From: Sphingobium lactosutens DS20
GTDB taxonomy: Bacteria; Pseudomonadota; Alphaproteobacteria; Sphingomonadales; Sphingomonadaceae
Assembly: GCF_000445105.1 (NCBI RefSeq)
Contig: NZ_ATDP01000087.1
Span: forward strand, 7,501 to 71,500
DNA: 64,000 bases
Direction: 5' to 3'
Position numbers and translations under genes: made by a program. The stretch's first letter is position 1. Every line of letters begins with the position of its first letter. Positions 44,880 through 53,591 of this stretch are shown piece after piece. The notes under the pieces are model-generated. The model made no database searches and had not been told where the DNA came from. It saw only the letters and a program-made list of their open reading frames with translations.

Positions 44880-44954
44880 GATCAGCGCCCCTAGAACAAA
44901 GAGGCGCAAAACGGAAGCTTGGCATCCCGGGCATTACACGCCAAAAGGGCGCGC

Positions 44955-46235
44955 GTGAGCCCGAGCCCGTCCCTCTCCCGTCCCCTTTTCCGGCCCGTGG
45001 CGCTCTTGCGCCTCCTGTCCCGGCCCATTCAGATCGCGGTCGCCATCGCCCTAGGCCTGCTGGCCGCCGCTTTGTTTGCCCAGATGGAGGGGGAACGCGG
45101 CGTCCCGCCGATCGCCAGCGGCGGTGATTTCGAGGTGACGGGCGTCAAGGTGGACGTGGAAGCCAAGGACGCCGACAGCGCGCGTTATGCCGGCTGGCGC
45201 ATGGCGCAGCGGCAGGCCTGGCGCATGTTGTGGAGCCGCACCCATGGCGGGGCGGGCGCGCCGGCGCTGTCCGATTCGCAGCTGGAAGGCATGATTTCGG
45301 GGATCGAGATCGAGCAGGAGCAGATCGGCCCGACGCGCTATGTCGCGACGCTGGGCGTCATGTTCGATCGCGCGCGCACCGGGCAGTTGCTCGGCGTGTC
45401 GGGCAATGTCCGCCGGTCGCCGCCGCTGCTCGTCATTCCAGTGATGTGGGATGGCGGGTCCGCCGTGTCCTACGAGCGGACCAATGAATGGCAGAAGGCC
45501 TGGGCGCGCTATCGGACGGGTGAAAGCGCCATCGATTATGTGCGTGTCGCCGGATCGATCGCCGACCCGATCCTGCTCAATGCCGGCCAGACCGGGCGGC
45601 GCGGCCGCCTGTGGTGGCGGGTGCTGCTGGACCAATATGGCGCGGCCGATGTCGTCATTCCGATCGTGCGGCTGGAGCGTGCCTATCCCGGCGGCCCGAT
45701 CACCGCGACCTTCACCGCGCGCTATGGTCCCGACAACAGCCTGATCGGCAGCTTTGCGCTGCGTGCGTCCAACGCCAGCGGCCTGGCGCAGATGCTGGAC
45801 GAGGGCGCAAAGCGGATCGATGCGCTGTATACCGGTGCGCTGAACGACGGCCGCCTGCGTCCAGACCCGTCGCTCATCATCGAGGAGCCGGTCGATCCCG
45901 CGACGCTGGAAATCGACAATGCAATAGAAGCGCCGATCGAGGCGGTCGACGTGCCGGTGCCGGGCGCCAGCACGACGGGCAGTTTCACGATCCAATATGA
46001 CACGCCCGACGTCAGCTCCGTTGGCGCGGGCGAATCGGCGGTCCGGTCTATTCCGGGCGTACGCTCGGCATCGACCAGCAGCCTGGCGCTGGGCGGCACA
46101 TCGGTGATGCAGGTCGGGTTCGACGGCAGCATCGACATGCTGCGAACCGGGCTTCAGGCGCGCGGATATCAGGTCGCCGTAGCCGGGACGACGCTGCGCA
46201 TCACGCGGCGACAGGCGCCGCCGCCCGCCCAATGA
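44955..46235 (+). CDS. DUF2066 family heavy-metal-like-domain protein of the purM-hdaA locus
   Basis: 426 aa from a GTG at 44955 with AAAAGGG upstream; a TTG at 44919 is in frame. A membrane anchor or signal lies at about residues 24-42 (IQIAVAIALGLLAAALFAQ). The DUF2066 region follows (GDFEVTGVKVDVEAKDADSARYAGWRMAQRQAWRML and a C-terminal repeat region with IPGVRSASTSSLALGG). It is always found beside hda in alphaproteobacteria, in my reading of the family; function unknown. It overlaps hdaA by 4 bases. Confidence 0.78.
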   Translation: MSPSPSLSRPLFRPVALLRLLSRPIQIAVAIALGLLAAALFAQMEGERGVPPIASGGDFEVTGVKVDVEAKDADSARYAGWRMAQRQAWRMLWSRTHGGAGAPALSDSQLEGMISGIEIEQEQIGPTRYVATLGVMFDRARTGQLLGVSGNVRRSPPLLVIPVMWDGGSAVSYERTNEWQKAWARYRTGESAIDYVRVAGSIADPILLNAGQTGRRGRLWWRVLLDQYGAADVVIPIVRLERAYPGGPITATFTARYGPDNSLIGSFALRASNASGLAQMLDEGAKRIDALYTGALNDGRLRPDPSLIIEEPVDPATLEIDNAIEAPIEAVDVPVPGASTTGSFTIQYDTPDVSSVGAGESAVRSIPGVRSASTSSLALGGTSVMQVGFDGSIDMLRTGLQARGYQVAVAGTTLRITRRQAPPPAQ

Positions 46236-46882
46236 GCCAGATCAGCCTTCCGTTCGAAGGCCATGGGGGGAAGGGCGACGACGATTTTCTGGTGAGCGAG
46301 GCCAATCAGGTCGCCGTCGCCTATCTGGAGCGCTGGCGCGAATGGCCGCTGTCCATCGCCGTGCTGGTCGGGCCGGCCCGATCGGGACGCTCGATGCTGG
46401 CGCGTCAGTTCGCCCGCATGAGTGGCGGGGATGTCATCGACGATGCGCAGGAGGCGGGCCGCCCGCTGGACGATCATCGGTTGTTTCACGCCTGGAACGC
46501 CGCGCAGACCGACCATCGCCCGCTCTTGCTGGTGGGGCAGGCGCCGCCGGCCAGCTGGCCCGCCACCTTGCCCGACCTGCGATCCCGGCTGGCCGCCGTT
46601 CCCCATGTCGCGATCGATGCGCCCGACGAGATGCTGACGCGCGCGCTCATCCAGCGCAGTTTCGATACCGCTGGCGCGGCCTATTCCCCCGATGTGCCAG
46701 ACTGGCTGGCGCGGCGGATCGAGCGGTCCTATGCCGCCATCGACGCGACCACACGCCTGCTGGATCGCGCCGCCTTGTCATCTGGACGCAAGATTTCGGT
46801 CGCAATGGCGAAAGAGGCCCTGCAATCCGCGGGTATCCTGCCTATAGTCCCGTCCGATCCTTCCTCAGCGCAACGCGAGTAG
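46232..46882 (+). CDS. hdaA: DnaA-homologous regulator HdaA
   Basis: 216 aa. A DnaA-like AAA+ domain with an N-terminal clamp-binding motif (QISLPF, QxxLPF-like). The P-loop is degenerate: GPARSGRSMLARQ in place of GxxGxGKT. Later motifs include VIDDAQEAGRPL and the helical lid ERSYAAIDATTRLLDRAAL. Hda proteins stimulate ATP hydrolysis by DnaA after initiation together with the sliding clamp, so they limit chromosome replication. The gene lies in the conserved order DUF2066-hdaA-ppk-ppx. Confidence 0.88.
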   Translation: MSQISLPFEGHGGKGDDDFLVSEANQVAVAYLERWREWPLSIAVLVGPARSGRSMLARQFARMSGGDVIDDAQEAGRPLDDHRLFHAWNAAQTDHRPLLLVGQAPPASWPATLPDLRSRLAAVPHVAIDAPDEMLTRALIQRSFDTAGAAYSPDVPDWLARRIERSYAAIDATTRLLDRAALSSGRKISVAMAKEALQSAGILPIVPSDPSSAQRE

Positions 46883-46885
46883 TCC

Positions 46886-49024
46886 GTGGCCGAAGCCGAT
46901 CCCATTGCCAATCTGTCGCTGCCCAGTGACCGCTATTTCAATCGCGAGCTGTCCTGGCTGGCGTTCAACCAGCGCGTGCTGGAAGAGGCGATGAACCGCG
47001 CCCATCCGCTGCTGGAGAGGTTGCGCTTCCTGTCGATTTCGGGCGCGAACCTGGACGAGTTTTTCTCTGTCCGCGTCGCGGGCCTCAAAGGGCAGCAGTT
47101 GCAGAATGTCGACATGCGCTCCGCCGACGGGCTGACGCCGGCGCAGCAATTGTCCGCCATCACCGAGACGACCGGCACGCTGATGCGCGCACAGCAGAAA
47201 GTGTGGGGCGCGCTGCATGGCGAACTGACGCAGGTGGGGGTGGAGGTCATCGGGCCATCGGCGGAGATGGACAATGTCTGCGCCGCCTGGCTGCGCGAGC
47301 ATTTCCTGACGCAGATATTCCCGATCCTGACGCCCCAGGCGCTCGACCCGGCGCATCCCTTTCCCTTCATTCCCAATCAGGGGCTGTCGATCGTTTTCGA
47401 TCTGGAGCGCCTGTCCGACAAGCAGCCGATCCGCGAACTGGTGATGATCCCTTCGTCGCTCGCGCGGTTCGTGCGCGTGCCGGGGGAACCGGCGCGCTAC
47501 ATGGCGCTGGAGGCCGTGATCCGGCGCTTTTCAGCAGACCTTTTCCCCGGCTATCGCGTCCGCAACAGCGGCGTGTTCCGCATCATCCGCGACAGCGATA
47601 TCGAGATCGAGGAGGAAGCCGAGGACCTGGTCCGCTATTTCCGCAGCGCCATCAAGCGCCGCCGGCGTGGGCGCGTCATCCGCATGGAGATTGAGGAGCG
47701 CATTCCCGAGCCGGTCGAGGAAATGTTGCAGGACATGCTCCAGGGGCATGAGGCGATCATCGAGGAAGTGGAGGGCTTTGTCGGCATCGGCGACCTGTCC
47801 GGCATCGTTGACGAAGACCGGCCCGACCTCAAATTCGAACCCTATGCGCCGCGCTTTCCCGAGCGCATCCGGGAATATGGCGGCGACTGTTTCGCGGCGA
47901 TCCGGGCCAAGGACATCGTCGTCCATCACCCCTATGAAGCCTTCGACGTCGTCATATCTTTCCTGAAACAGGCGGCGTCTGATCCCGATGTGGTTGCGAT
48001 CAAGCAGACGCTCTATCGCGCGGGCAAGCAGTCGGCGATCATCCGGGCGTTGATCGACGCGGCCGAAGCGGGCAAGTCCGTGACCGCCGTGGTCGAGCTG
48101 AAGGCGCGATTCGACGAGGAACAGAATCTGATGTGGGCGGACGCGCTGGAGCGCGCGGGCGTTCAGGTCGTCTATGGCTTCATCGACTGGAAAACCCATG
48201 CCAAGGTGTCGATGGTCGTGCGGCGCGAAGGGGAGCAGTTCCGCACCTACTGCCATTTCGGCACGGGCAATTATCACCCGATCACCGCGCGCATCTATAC
48301 CGACCTCAGCTTCTTTACCGCTGATCCCGATTATGGCCGCGATGCCGCCGCGCTGTTCAACTATATCACCGGCTATGTCGAACCGCAGGGGCTGGAGAAA
48401 CTGGTGATGAGCCCGCGCGACCTGCGCAATCGCCTGTGCGAACTGATCGAGGCGGAAATCGACCATGTGCGCGCCGGGCGACCCGGCACCATCTGGGCCA
48501 AGATGAACAGCCTGGTCGACCCGGCCATCATCGAAAAACTCTATGCCGCCAGCAATGCCGGCGTGCGAATCGAACTGATCGTGCGCGGCATCTGCTGCCT
48601 GCGGCCGGGGGTGCCGGGCATGTCGGAAAATATCCGGGTGAAATCGGTCGTCGGCCGGTTCCTTGAACATAGCCGGATCACCGTGTTCGGCAATGGCAAG
48701 GCGCTGCCCAACAATGGCGCGAAGGTCTATATCAGCTCGGCCGACTGGATGCCGCGCAATTTCGATCGCCGCGTGGAGTTCCTCGCTCCGGTGGAAAGCG
48801 GCACCGTGCACGACCAGATCGTCGATCAGGTGATGGTCGCCAACCTCATCGATACGGAACAGAGCTGGGAGCTGGATGCCGAAGGCCATTATAGCCGTGT
48901 CGAAATGGGCGAAAAACCGTTCAACCTGCATCGCTATTTCATGACCAATCCGTCGCTTTCGGGGCGTGGCGCGGCGCTGGACAGCGACGCCGTCCCGACC
49001 TTGCGTTTGCGCAGCGGGGGTTGA
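46886..49024 (+). CDS. ppk: polyphosphate kinase 1
   Basis: 712 aa from a GTG at 46886, three bases after the hdaA stop. All four PPK1 domains are present: FNRELSWLAFNQRVLEEA, RLRFLSISGANLDEFFSVRVAG, the phosphotransfer histidine in FIDWKTHAKVSMVVRR, FGTGNYHPITARIYTDLSFFT, and SSADWMPRNFDRRVEFL. It makes polyphosphate from ATP. It is followed by ppx with overlapping codons, giving a synthesis and degradation pair. Confidence 0.94.
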   Translation: MAEADPIANLSLPSDRYFNRELSWLAFNQRVLEEAMNRAHPLLERLRFLSISGANLDEFFSVRVAGLKGQQLQNVDMRSADGLTPAQQLSAITETTGTLMRAQQKVWGALHGELTQVGVEVIGPSAEMDNVCAAWLREHFLTQIFPILTPQALDPAHPFPFIPNQGLSIVFDLERLSDKQPIRELVMIPSSLARFVRVPGEPARYMALEAVIRRFSADLFPGYRVRNSGVFRIIRDSDIEIEEEAEDLVRYFRSAIKRRRRGRVIRMEIEERIPEPVEEMLQDMLQGHEAIIEEVEGFVGIGDLSGIVDEDRPDLKFEPYAPRFPERIREYGGDCFAAIRAKDIVVHHPYEAFDVVISFLKQAASDPDVVAIKQTLYRAGKQSAIIRALIDAAEAGKSVTAVVELKARFDEEQNLMWADALERAGVQVVYGFIDWKTHAKVSMVVRREGEQFRTYCHFGTGNYHPITARIYTDLSFFTADPDYGRDAAALFNYITGYVEPQGLEKLVMSPRDLRNRLCELIEAEIDHVRAGRPGTIWAKMNSLVDPAIIEKLYAASNAGVRIELIVRGICCLRPGVPGMSENIRVKSVVGRFLEHSRITVFGNGKALPNNGAKVYISSADWMPRNFDRRVEFLAPVESGTVHDQIVDQVMVANLIDTEQSWELDAEGHYSRVEMGEKPFNLHRYFMTNPSLSGRGAALDSDAVPTLRLRSGG

Positions 49025-49032
49025 GCGACGCC

Positions 49033-50550
49033 ATGAATTCGATGCTGAGCCGTGTCCGGGCCGTAGCCGAACAGATGGTGACTTCGCCCGAACCCGCCCA
49101 TGCGCGCACGGCGATCATCGACATCGGATCGAACAGCGTGCGCCTGGTCATCTATGACGGGCCGCGCCGCATCCCCTTCATCCTGTTCAATGAAAAGGTG
49201 ATGGCGGGGCTGGGCGCCTCGCTGGCCCGCACCGGGGCGATCGAACCCGAAGCGATGGAGCGGGGCCTGCGCGCCATCGGCCGCTTTGCGCATCTGTGCC
49301 GGTCGATGAAGGTCGCGGAAATACGCTGCGTCGCCACGGCGGCGGTGCGCGATGCGACCAACGGTCCCGACTTCATCGCCCGCGCCAAGGCCATGGGGTT
49401 GACGGTCGAATTGCTGACCGGCGCGCAGGAGGCGATCGGCGCGGCCATGGGCGTCTTGTCGGGCATTCCGGGCGCGGACGGCATTGTCGGCGATCTGGGT
49501 GGCGGCAGCCTGGAACTGGCGCGGGTGCGGGGCGGAGCGGTGGAACAAACCATATCGCTGCCGCTGGGCGTGCTGCGCCTGCCGCAGATCCGCGCCAAGG
49601 GGCCGCGCGCATTGGAGCGTTCGGTCGCCAAGATGCTGGACAAGGCCGGATGGACGCCGGAGCCGGGCCTGCCCTTCTACATGGTCGGCGGGTCGTGGCG
49701 GGCGCTGGCGCGCTTCGACATGCAGCTCACGCATTTTCCGCTGCCGGTCGTCCATCAATATGAAATGACCGCGGCGCGCGCGGAGCAGTTGACGCGTATC
49801 GTCAGTCATGTCGACAAGGCGCGGCTGAAACAGATACCGGCCATGACGGGATCGCGCGTGCCGACGCTGCCCGATGCCGCCGCCTTGTTGTCGGTGGTGG
49901 TGCGCCAGCTCAAATCGAGCCGACTGGTGGTGTCCGCCTATGGCCTGCGCGAAGGATTGCTGTACGAAGCGCTGCCGCCCGAAATCCGGGGGCATGATCC
50001 CCTGTTGGTCGCGGCCGAGGCGGAGGGGGAGGCGCAGGCGCGCTTTCGCGGCCATGGGGACAGAATCGACCGCTGGATCGCCCCGTTGTTCACCGATGAC
50101 GATGCCTCGGCGCGCCGCATTCGCCGGGCCGCCTGCCTGCTCGCCGATGTCAGCTGGCGCGCCAATCCAGATTTTCGGGCCGAGCGCGGCGTCGAAATCG
50201 CGCTGCACAGCAATTGGGTCGGCATCGACGCGGCGGAACGGGCGATGCTGGGACAAGCGCTTTGCAGCCATTTTGGCGGCGGCGTCGCGCCGCTGCCCGC
50301 GCTGGAGCGAATCGCCAGGCCTGAGCGGTTGCAGCGCGCCATCCTGTGGGGCCTGGCCATCCGACTGGCCCAGCGCATGTCGGGCGGGGTGGAGGCCCCC
50401 CTGGCGGTATCGCGGCTGGAGCGGCACGGCGACCGCATCGACCTGTATCTGCGCGCAGAGGACGCCGATCTCTACGGCGAGGCAGTGGAACGTCGCCTGC
50501 GCCATCTGGCCCAGGCCATGACGCTCAAATATCGGATGATGAACAGCTGA
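49033..50550 (+). CDS. ppx: exopolyphosphatase / Ppx-GppA phosphatase
   Basis: 505 aa from the ATG at 49033. A TTG at 49021 that overlaps the ppk stop is the alternative and would give 509 aa. ASKHA-fold motifs: IIDIGSNSVRLVIYDG, VATAAVRDATNGPDF, VGDLGGGSLELARV and YMVGGSWRALARF. A C-terminal HD-like helical region follows. It removes terminal phosphate from polyphosphate or pppGpp. It is convergent with the cytochrome c gene. Confidence 0.92.
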   Translation: MNSMLSRVRAVAEQMVTSPEPAHARTAIIDIGSNSVRLVIYDGPRRIPFILFNEKVMAGLGASLARTGAIEPEAMERGLRAIGRFAHLCRSMKVAEIRCVATAAVRDATNGPDFIARAKAMGLTVELLTGAQEAIGAAMGVLSGIPGADGIVGDLGGGSLELARVRGGAVEQTISLPLGVLRLPQIRAKGPRALERSVAKMLDKAGWTPEPGLPFYMVGGSWRALARFDMQLTHFPLPVVHQYEMTAARAEQLTRIVSHVDKARLKQIPAMTGSRVPTLPDAAALLSVVVRQLKSSRLVVSAYGLREGLLYEALPPEIRGHDPLLVAAEAEGEAQARFRGHGDRIDRWIAPLFTDDDASARRIRRAACLLADVSWRANPDFRAERGVEIALHSNWVGIDAAERAMLGQALCSHFGGGVAPLPALERIARPERLQRAILWGLAIRLAQRMSGGVEAPLAVSRLERHGDRIDLYLRAEDADLYGEAVERRLRHLAQAMTLKYRMMNS

Positions 50551-50591
50551 CGGGCGCGGGGGCGCCACTGCCCGTCAAAGGTCGATAGCGC

Positions 50592-51260
50592 TTATTCGCT
50601 CTCGCCCGTGGTCGGCGTGGCGGGGCCGCCGGCCGTGGCGGCACCGGCGGGTGCCGCGCCTTCGACGCTCTCGGCAGCATTGGTCGCGTTGCCAGCCGCT
50701 TCGGCCGGCGTGGCGCTGGCTTCGGCCGGCTCAGCATCTGCCGCGGGAAGGGGGAGGTTGGACCCCTGCGTATTCAGCCAGGCGATCAGGTTGGCGCGGT
50801 CGGCGGGGTTGCCAAGGCCGGCAAAGGTCATCTTGGTGCCCGGCGCGAATTCACGCGGGCTTGTGAGCCAGGCGTCCATATTTTCGAACGTCCACTGGCC
50901 GCCCTTGCTCTTGAGCGCGTCGGAGAAGGCAAAGCCTGCCTTGCCCACGGCGATCGCTTCGCCGACCGTCCCCCACAGGTTGGGACCGATGCCATTGGCT
51001 CCGCCCTGATTCACGGTGTGGCACGCGGCGCATTTGGCAAAGACCTTCTCGCCCGCCGCGACGTCGGCGCTCGCGAGCAGGGTGTTGAGGCTGGGGCCGC
51101 TGTCGCCGCCTTCGCCCTCGGCCTCCACGCCTTCAATCGCGTAGCCCATCTTTTCGGGGCGTTCGGTATCGAAATATTTGGAACTGACGATCGCGCCACC
51201 CAGGGCGATAATGCCCGCAAACAAAGCCCAGCCCGCCACGGTATTGAAACGATCGCCCAT
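50592..51260 (-). CDS. membrane-anchored cytochrome c (CycM-type)
   Basis: 222 aa. An uncleaved N-terminal anchor lies at residues 9-27 (AGWALFAGIIALGGAIVSS). The class I haem domain has KCAACHTVNQGGANGIGPNLWG, the axial Met in GTKMTFAGLGNPADRANLIAWL, and a 60-residue Ala/Glu/Pro-rich tail. Cytochromes of this kind pass electrons between the bc1 complex and the oxidase in alphaproteobacteria. It is divergent from pheA with a 159-bp gap. Confidence 0.9.
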   Translation of the reverse strand: MGDRFNTVAGWALFAGIIALGGAIVSSKYFDTERPEKMGYAIEGVEAEGEGGDSGPSLNTLLASADVAAGEKVFAKCAACHTVNQGGANGIGPNLWGTVGEAIAVGKAGFAFSDALKSKGGQWTFENMDAWLTSPREFAPGTKMTFAGLGNPADRANLIAWLNTQGSNLPLPAADAEPAEASATPAEAAGNATNAAESVEGAAPAGAATAGGPATPTTGESE

Positions 51261-51419
51261 CTCGCTCGACTTCCCTTGCTCTTGTCTGGCGGCTGTCAGT
51301 CGCGCCCCCTCTTGTGCGCTGCCATAATGGGGCTGGCGCGATGGTGCAAGCCGGGTTGATAGACGAATGCGCAGGGCGCTTGCGCCGGCCGGGGGGAAAT
51401 CCTAAGCGCGCAGGCGCAA

Positions 51420-52310
51420 ATGGAAAATTATCCTGCCCCCGCCCGCGCGATCGTCGCGGACCTGGCCGCCAAGGCCGCAGCCGATCCGGCGCGCGCCGTC
51501 GCCTATCAGGGCGCACCGGGCGCCAATTCGCATCTGGCGGCGCTGGGCTATGCGCCCGATTGCGTGCCATTGCCCTGCTTCGCGTTTGAAGATGCGATCG
51601 ACGCCGTGCGCAAGGGCGAGGCCGACCGCGCCATCATCCCGATCGAAAACAGCCTGCACGGGCGCGTGGCGGACATGCATTTCCTGCTGCCCGAATCGGG
51701 CCTCCACGTCATCGACGAATATTTCCTGCGCATCCGTCATTGCCTGATGGCGCCCGATGCGACGCCGGTGACGAGCGCGGTCAGCCATGTTCAGGCGCTG
51801 GGCCAATGCCGCCACTATCTGCGCGAACGCGGCATTCAGCCGGTCGCCTATGCCGATACCGCTGGGGCGGCGGCATTGGTCGCCGAACGCAAGACGCCGG
51901 GGGAGGGGGCGATCGCGCCCTATCTGGCGGCCGAACTCTATGGGTTGCGGCTGATCGCGGAGAATATCGAGGATAGCGACGATAATATGACTCGCTTTCT
52001 GGTGCTGGCGCGCGAGGCGAAAATGCCGGTCGCGGGCATCGGTCCGGTCATGACCACCTTCCTGTTCGAAGTGAAGAATGTGCCCGCCGCGCTGTACAAG
52101 GCGATGGGCGGCTTTGCGACCAACGGCGTCAACATGACCAAGCTGGAAAGCTATCAGCGCGGCGCCAGCTTCGCCGCCACGGAATTTTTCTGCGACATCG
52201 AAGGCATGCCGGGCGATGCGGCGGTCGACCGGGCGCTGGCAGAGCTGGAATTCCACACCAAATGGGTGCGGCAACTGGGCAGTTATCGTCAGGCGCGCCC
52301 GCGCACCTGA
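51420..52310 (+). CDS. pheA: prephenate dehydratase
   Basis: 296 aa. The dehydratase domain has VAYQGAPGANSHLAAL, ADRAIIPIENSLHGRVADMHFLL and AYADTAGAAALVAERKTPGEGAIAPYLAAELYGL. The C-terminal ACT domain has TTFLFEVKNVPAALYKAMGGFATNGVNMTKLES, with the phenylalanine-binding ESYQ segment. It makes phenylpyruvate and is feedback-inhibited by phenylalanine. No chorismate mutase domain is attached, as usual in alphaproteobacteria. Confidence 0.94.
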   Translation: MENYPAPARAIVADLAAKAAADPARAVAYQGAPGANSHLAALGYAPDCVPLPCFAFEDAIDAVRKGEADRAIIPIENSLHGRVADMHFLLPESGLHVIDEYFLRIRHCLMAPDATPVTSAVSHVQALGQCRHYLRERGIQPVAYADTAGAAALVAERKTPGEGAIAPYLAAELYGLRLIAENIEDSDDNMTRFLVLAREAKMPVAGIGPVMTTFLFEVKNVPAALYKAMGGFATNGVNMTKLESYQRGASFAATEFFCDIEGMPGDAAVDRALAELEFHTKWVRQLGSYRQARPRT

Positions 52311-52406
52311 GGCGCGACGCTTCAGTCGGCGGCTGGGCAGGCGTCGAGGAAAAGCCCGGCGCGCTCCACTCTTTCGCCCGCCTTGCTTCAAGGCTATAGG
52401 CCGCCC

Positions 52407-53135
52407 ATGGTCGCAGCTATCCTTCTGTCCGCCCTGGCGATGAGCGTCATCGTCGGTGTGCGTTACCTGGTGGCAAGCGGCGGCTTTGCGCTGGCGACCC
52501 GTATTCGCCAGCCCGGCCTTTACCGGGGGCTGGAGCGGCAGATGGGCCGGGAAGTGCGCTGGTCGCTCCTGTCGGCCTTCATCTATGGCGTGCCGGCGGG
52601 GATCGTCGCCTGGGGCTGGCAGGCGCGGGGCTGGACGCGGATATACAGCGATATCAACGACTATCCGCTCTGGTATCTGCCGCTGTCGGTGCTGCTCTAC
52701 CTGCTGGCGCATGATTGCTGGTTCTATTGGACCCATCGCTGGATGCACCAGCCACGCCTGTTCCGCATCGCCCACGCCGTCCATCATGCCAGCCGCCCGC
52801 CGACAGCCTGGGCGGCAATGAGCTTTCATCCCTGGGAAGCGCTTACCGGGGCGATTGTCATTCCAGGCCTCGTGTTCCTGATCCCCATCCACGTCGGTGC
52901 GCTGGCCGTCGTCCTGACCGTCATGACCATCATGGGGGTCAGCAATCATATGGGGTGGGAGATGTTTCCGCGCTGGATGGTGCGCGGTCCGATGGGCGCC
53001 TGGCTGATCACGGCGAGCCATCATCAGCGCCACCATGAATATTATGCTTGCAATTACGGGCTATATTTTCGTTTCTGGGACCGTCTGTGCGGCACCGACA
53101 AGGGGCTGGGTGAATTTGTGAAGGCGCGCGCGTGA
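52407..53135 (+). CDS. fatty acid hydroxylase / sterol desaturase family protein
   Basis: 242 aa from the ATG at 52407. Four or more membrane segments and the histidine clusters of the di-iron hydroxylase superfamily: HDCWFYWTHRWMH, HAVHHASRPP and ASHHQRHHEYYACNYG. The substrate is unknown; sphingolipid, carotenoid or hopanoid-like lipids are candidates in sphingomonads. It overlaps the DUF2141 gene by 4 bases (GTGA), so the two probably act together. Confidence 0.85.
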   Translation: MVAAILLSALAMSVIVGVRYLVASGGFALATRIRQPGLYRGLERQMGREVRWSLLSAFIYGVPAGIVAWGWQARGWTRIYSDINDYPLWYLPLSVLLYLLAHDCWFYWTHRWMHQPRLFRIAHAVHHASRPPTAWAAMSFHPWEALTGAIVIPGLVFLIPIHVGALAVVLTVMTIMGVSNHMGWEMFPRWMVRGPMGAWLITASHHQRHHEYYACNYGLYFRFWDRLCGTDKGLGEFVKARA

Positions 53136-53563
53136 AGGCGGTCGGTCTCAGTATGGTAGCATATCTGGTCATGGGCGCGGCGCCCGTTACCCTGCCGCAG
53201 CCGCTCAGCATGGCGCTGGAGGGGCTGCGGTCGGCCAGGGGGCAGATATTGATCTGCGTGACGCGCGACCCGGATCATTTTCCCGATTGCACGGATGATC
53301 CCGACAAGCGGCATTTCGCCATCCCGGCGTCCAGCGACACGGTGACGCTGGGGCAGTTGACGCCGGGCAGTTATGCCATCGCCATCATTCACGACGAAAA
53401 TCGCAATGGCCGGCTGGATACCTTTGCCGGCATTCCGCGCGAAGGCGTCGGCTTTTCGCGCAACCCCGTGCTGCGTTTCGGCGCGCCCAGTTTCCGCTCC
53501 GCCAGTTTCACGATCAGCGGCGCGCCGGTCGAACAGGATATCCAGCTCAAATATTTCCTGTGA
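53132..53563 (+). CDS. DUF2141 family protein, exported
   Basis: 143 aa from a GTG overlapping the previous stop. A signal peptide ends near MGAAPV. The DUF2141 domain reads SARGQILICVTRDPDHFPDC, GSYAIAIIHDENRNGRLDTFAGIPREGVGFSRNP and SFTISGAPVEQDIQLKYFL, with an EF-hand-like DENRNGRLD loop that could bind calcium. It appears complete. IS6100 begins 28 bp after its stop and marks the end of the sphingomonad-type sequence. Confidence 0.85.
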   Translation: MKAVGLSMVAYLVMGAAPVTLPQPLSMALEGLRSARGQILICVTRDPDHFPDCTDDPDKRHFAIPASSDTVTLGQLTPGSYAIAIIHDENRNGRLDTFAGIPREGVGFSRNPVLRFGAPSFRSASFTISGAPVEQDIQLKYFL

Positions 53564-53591
53564 CGGTAATCGGGAACCTGTAACCCCTCCG

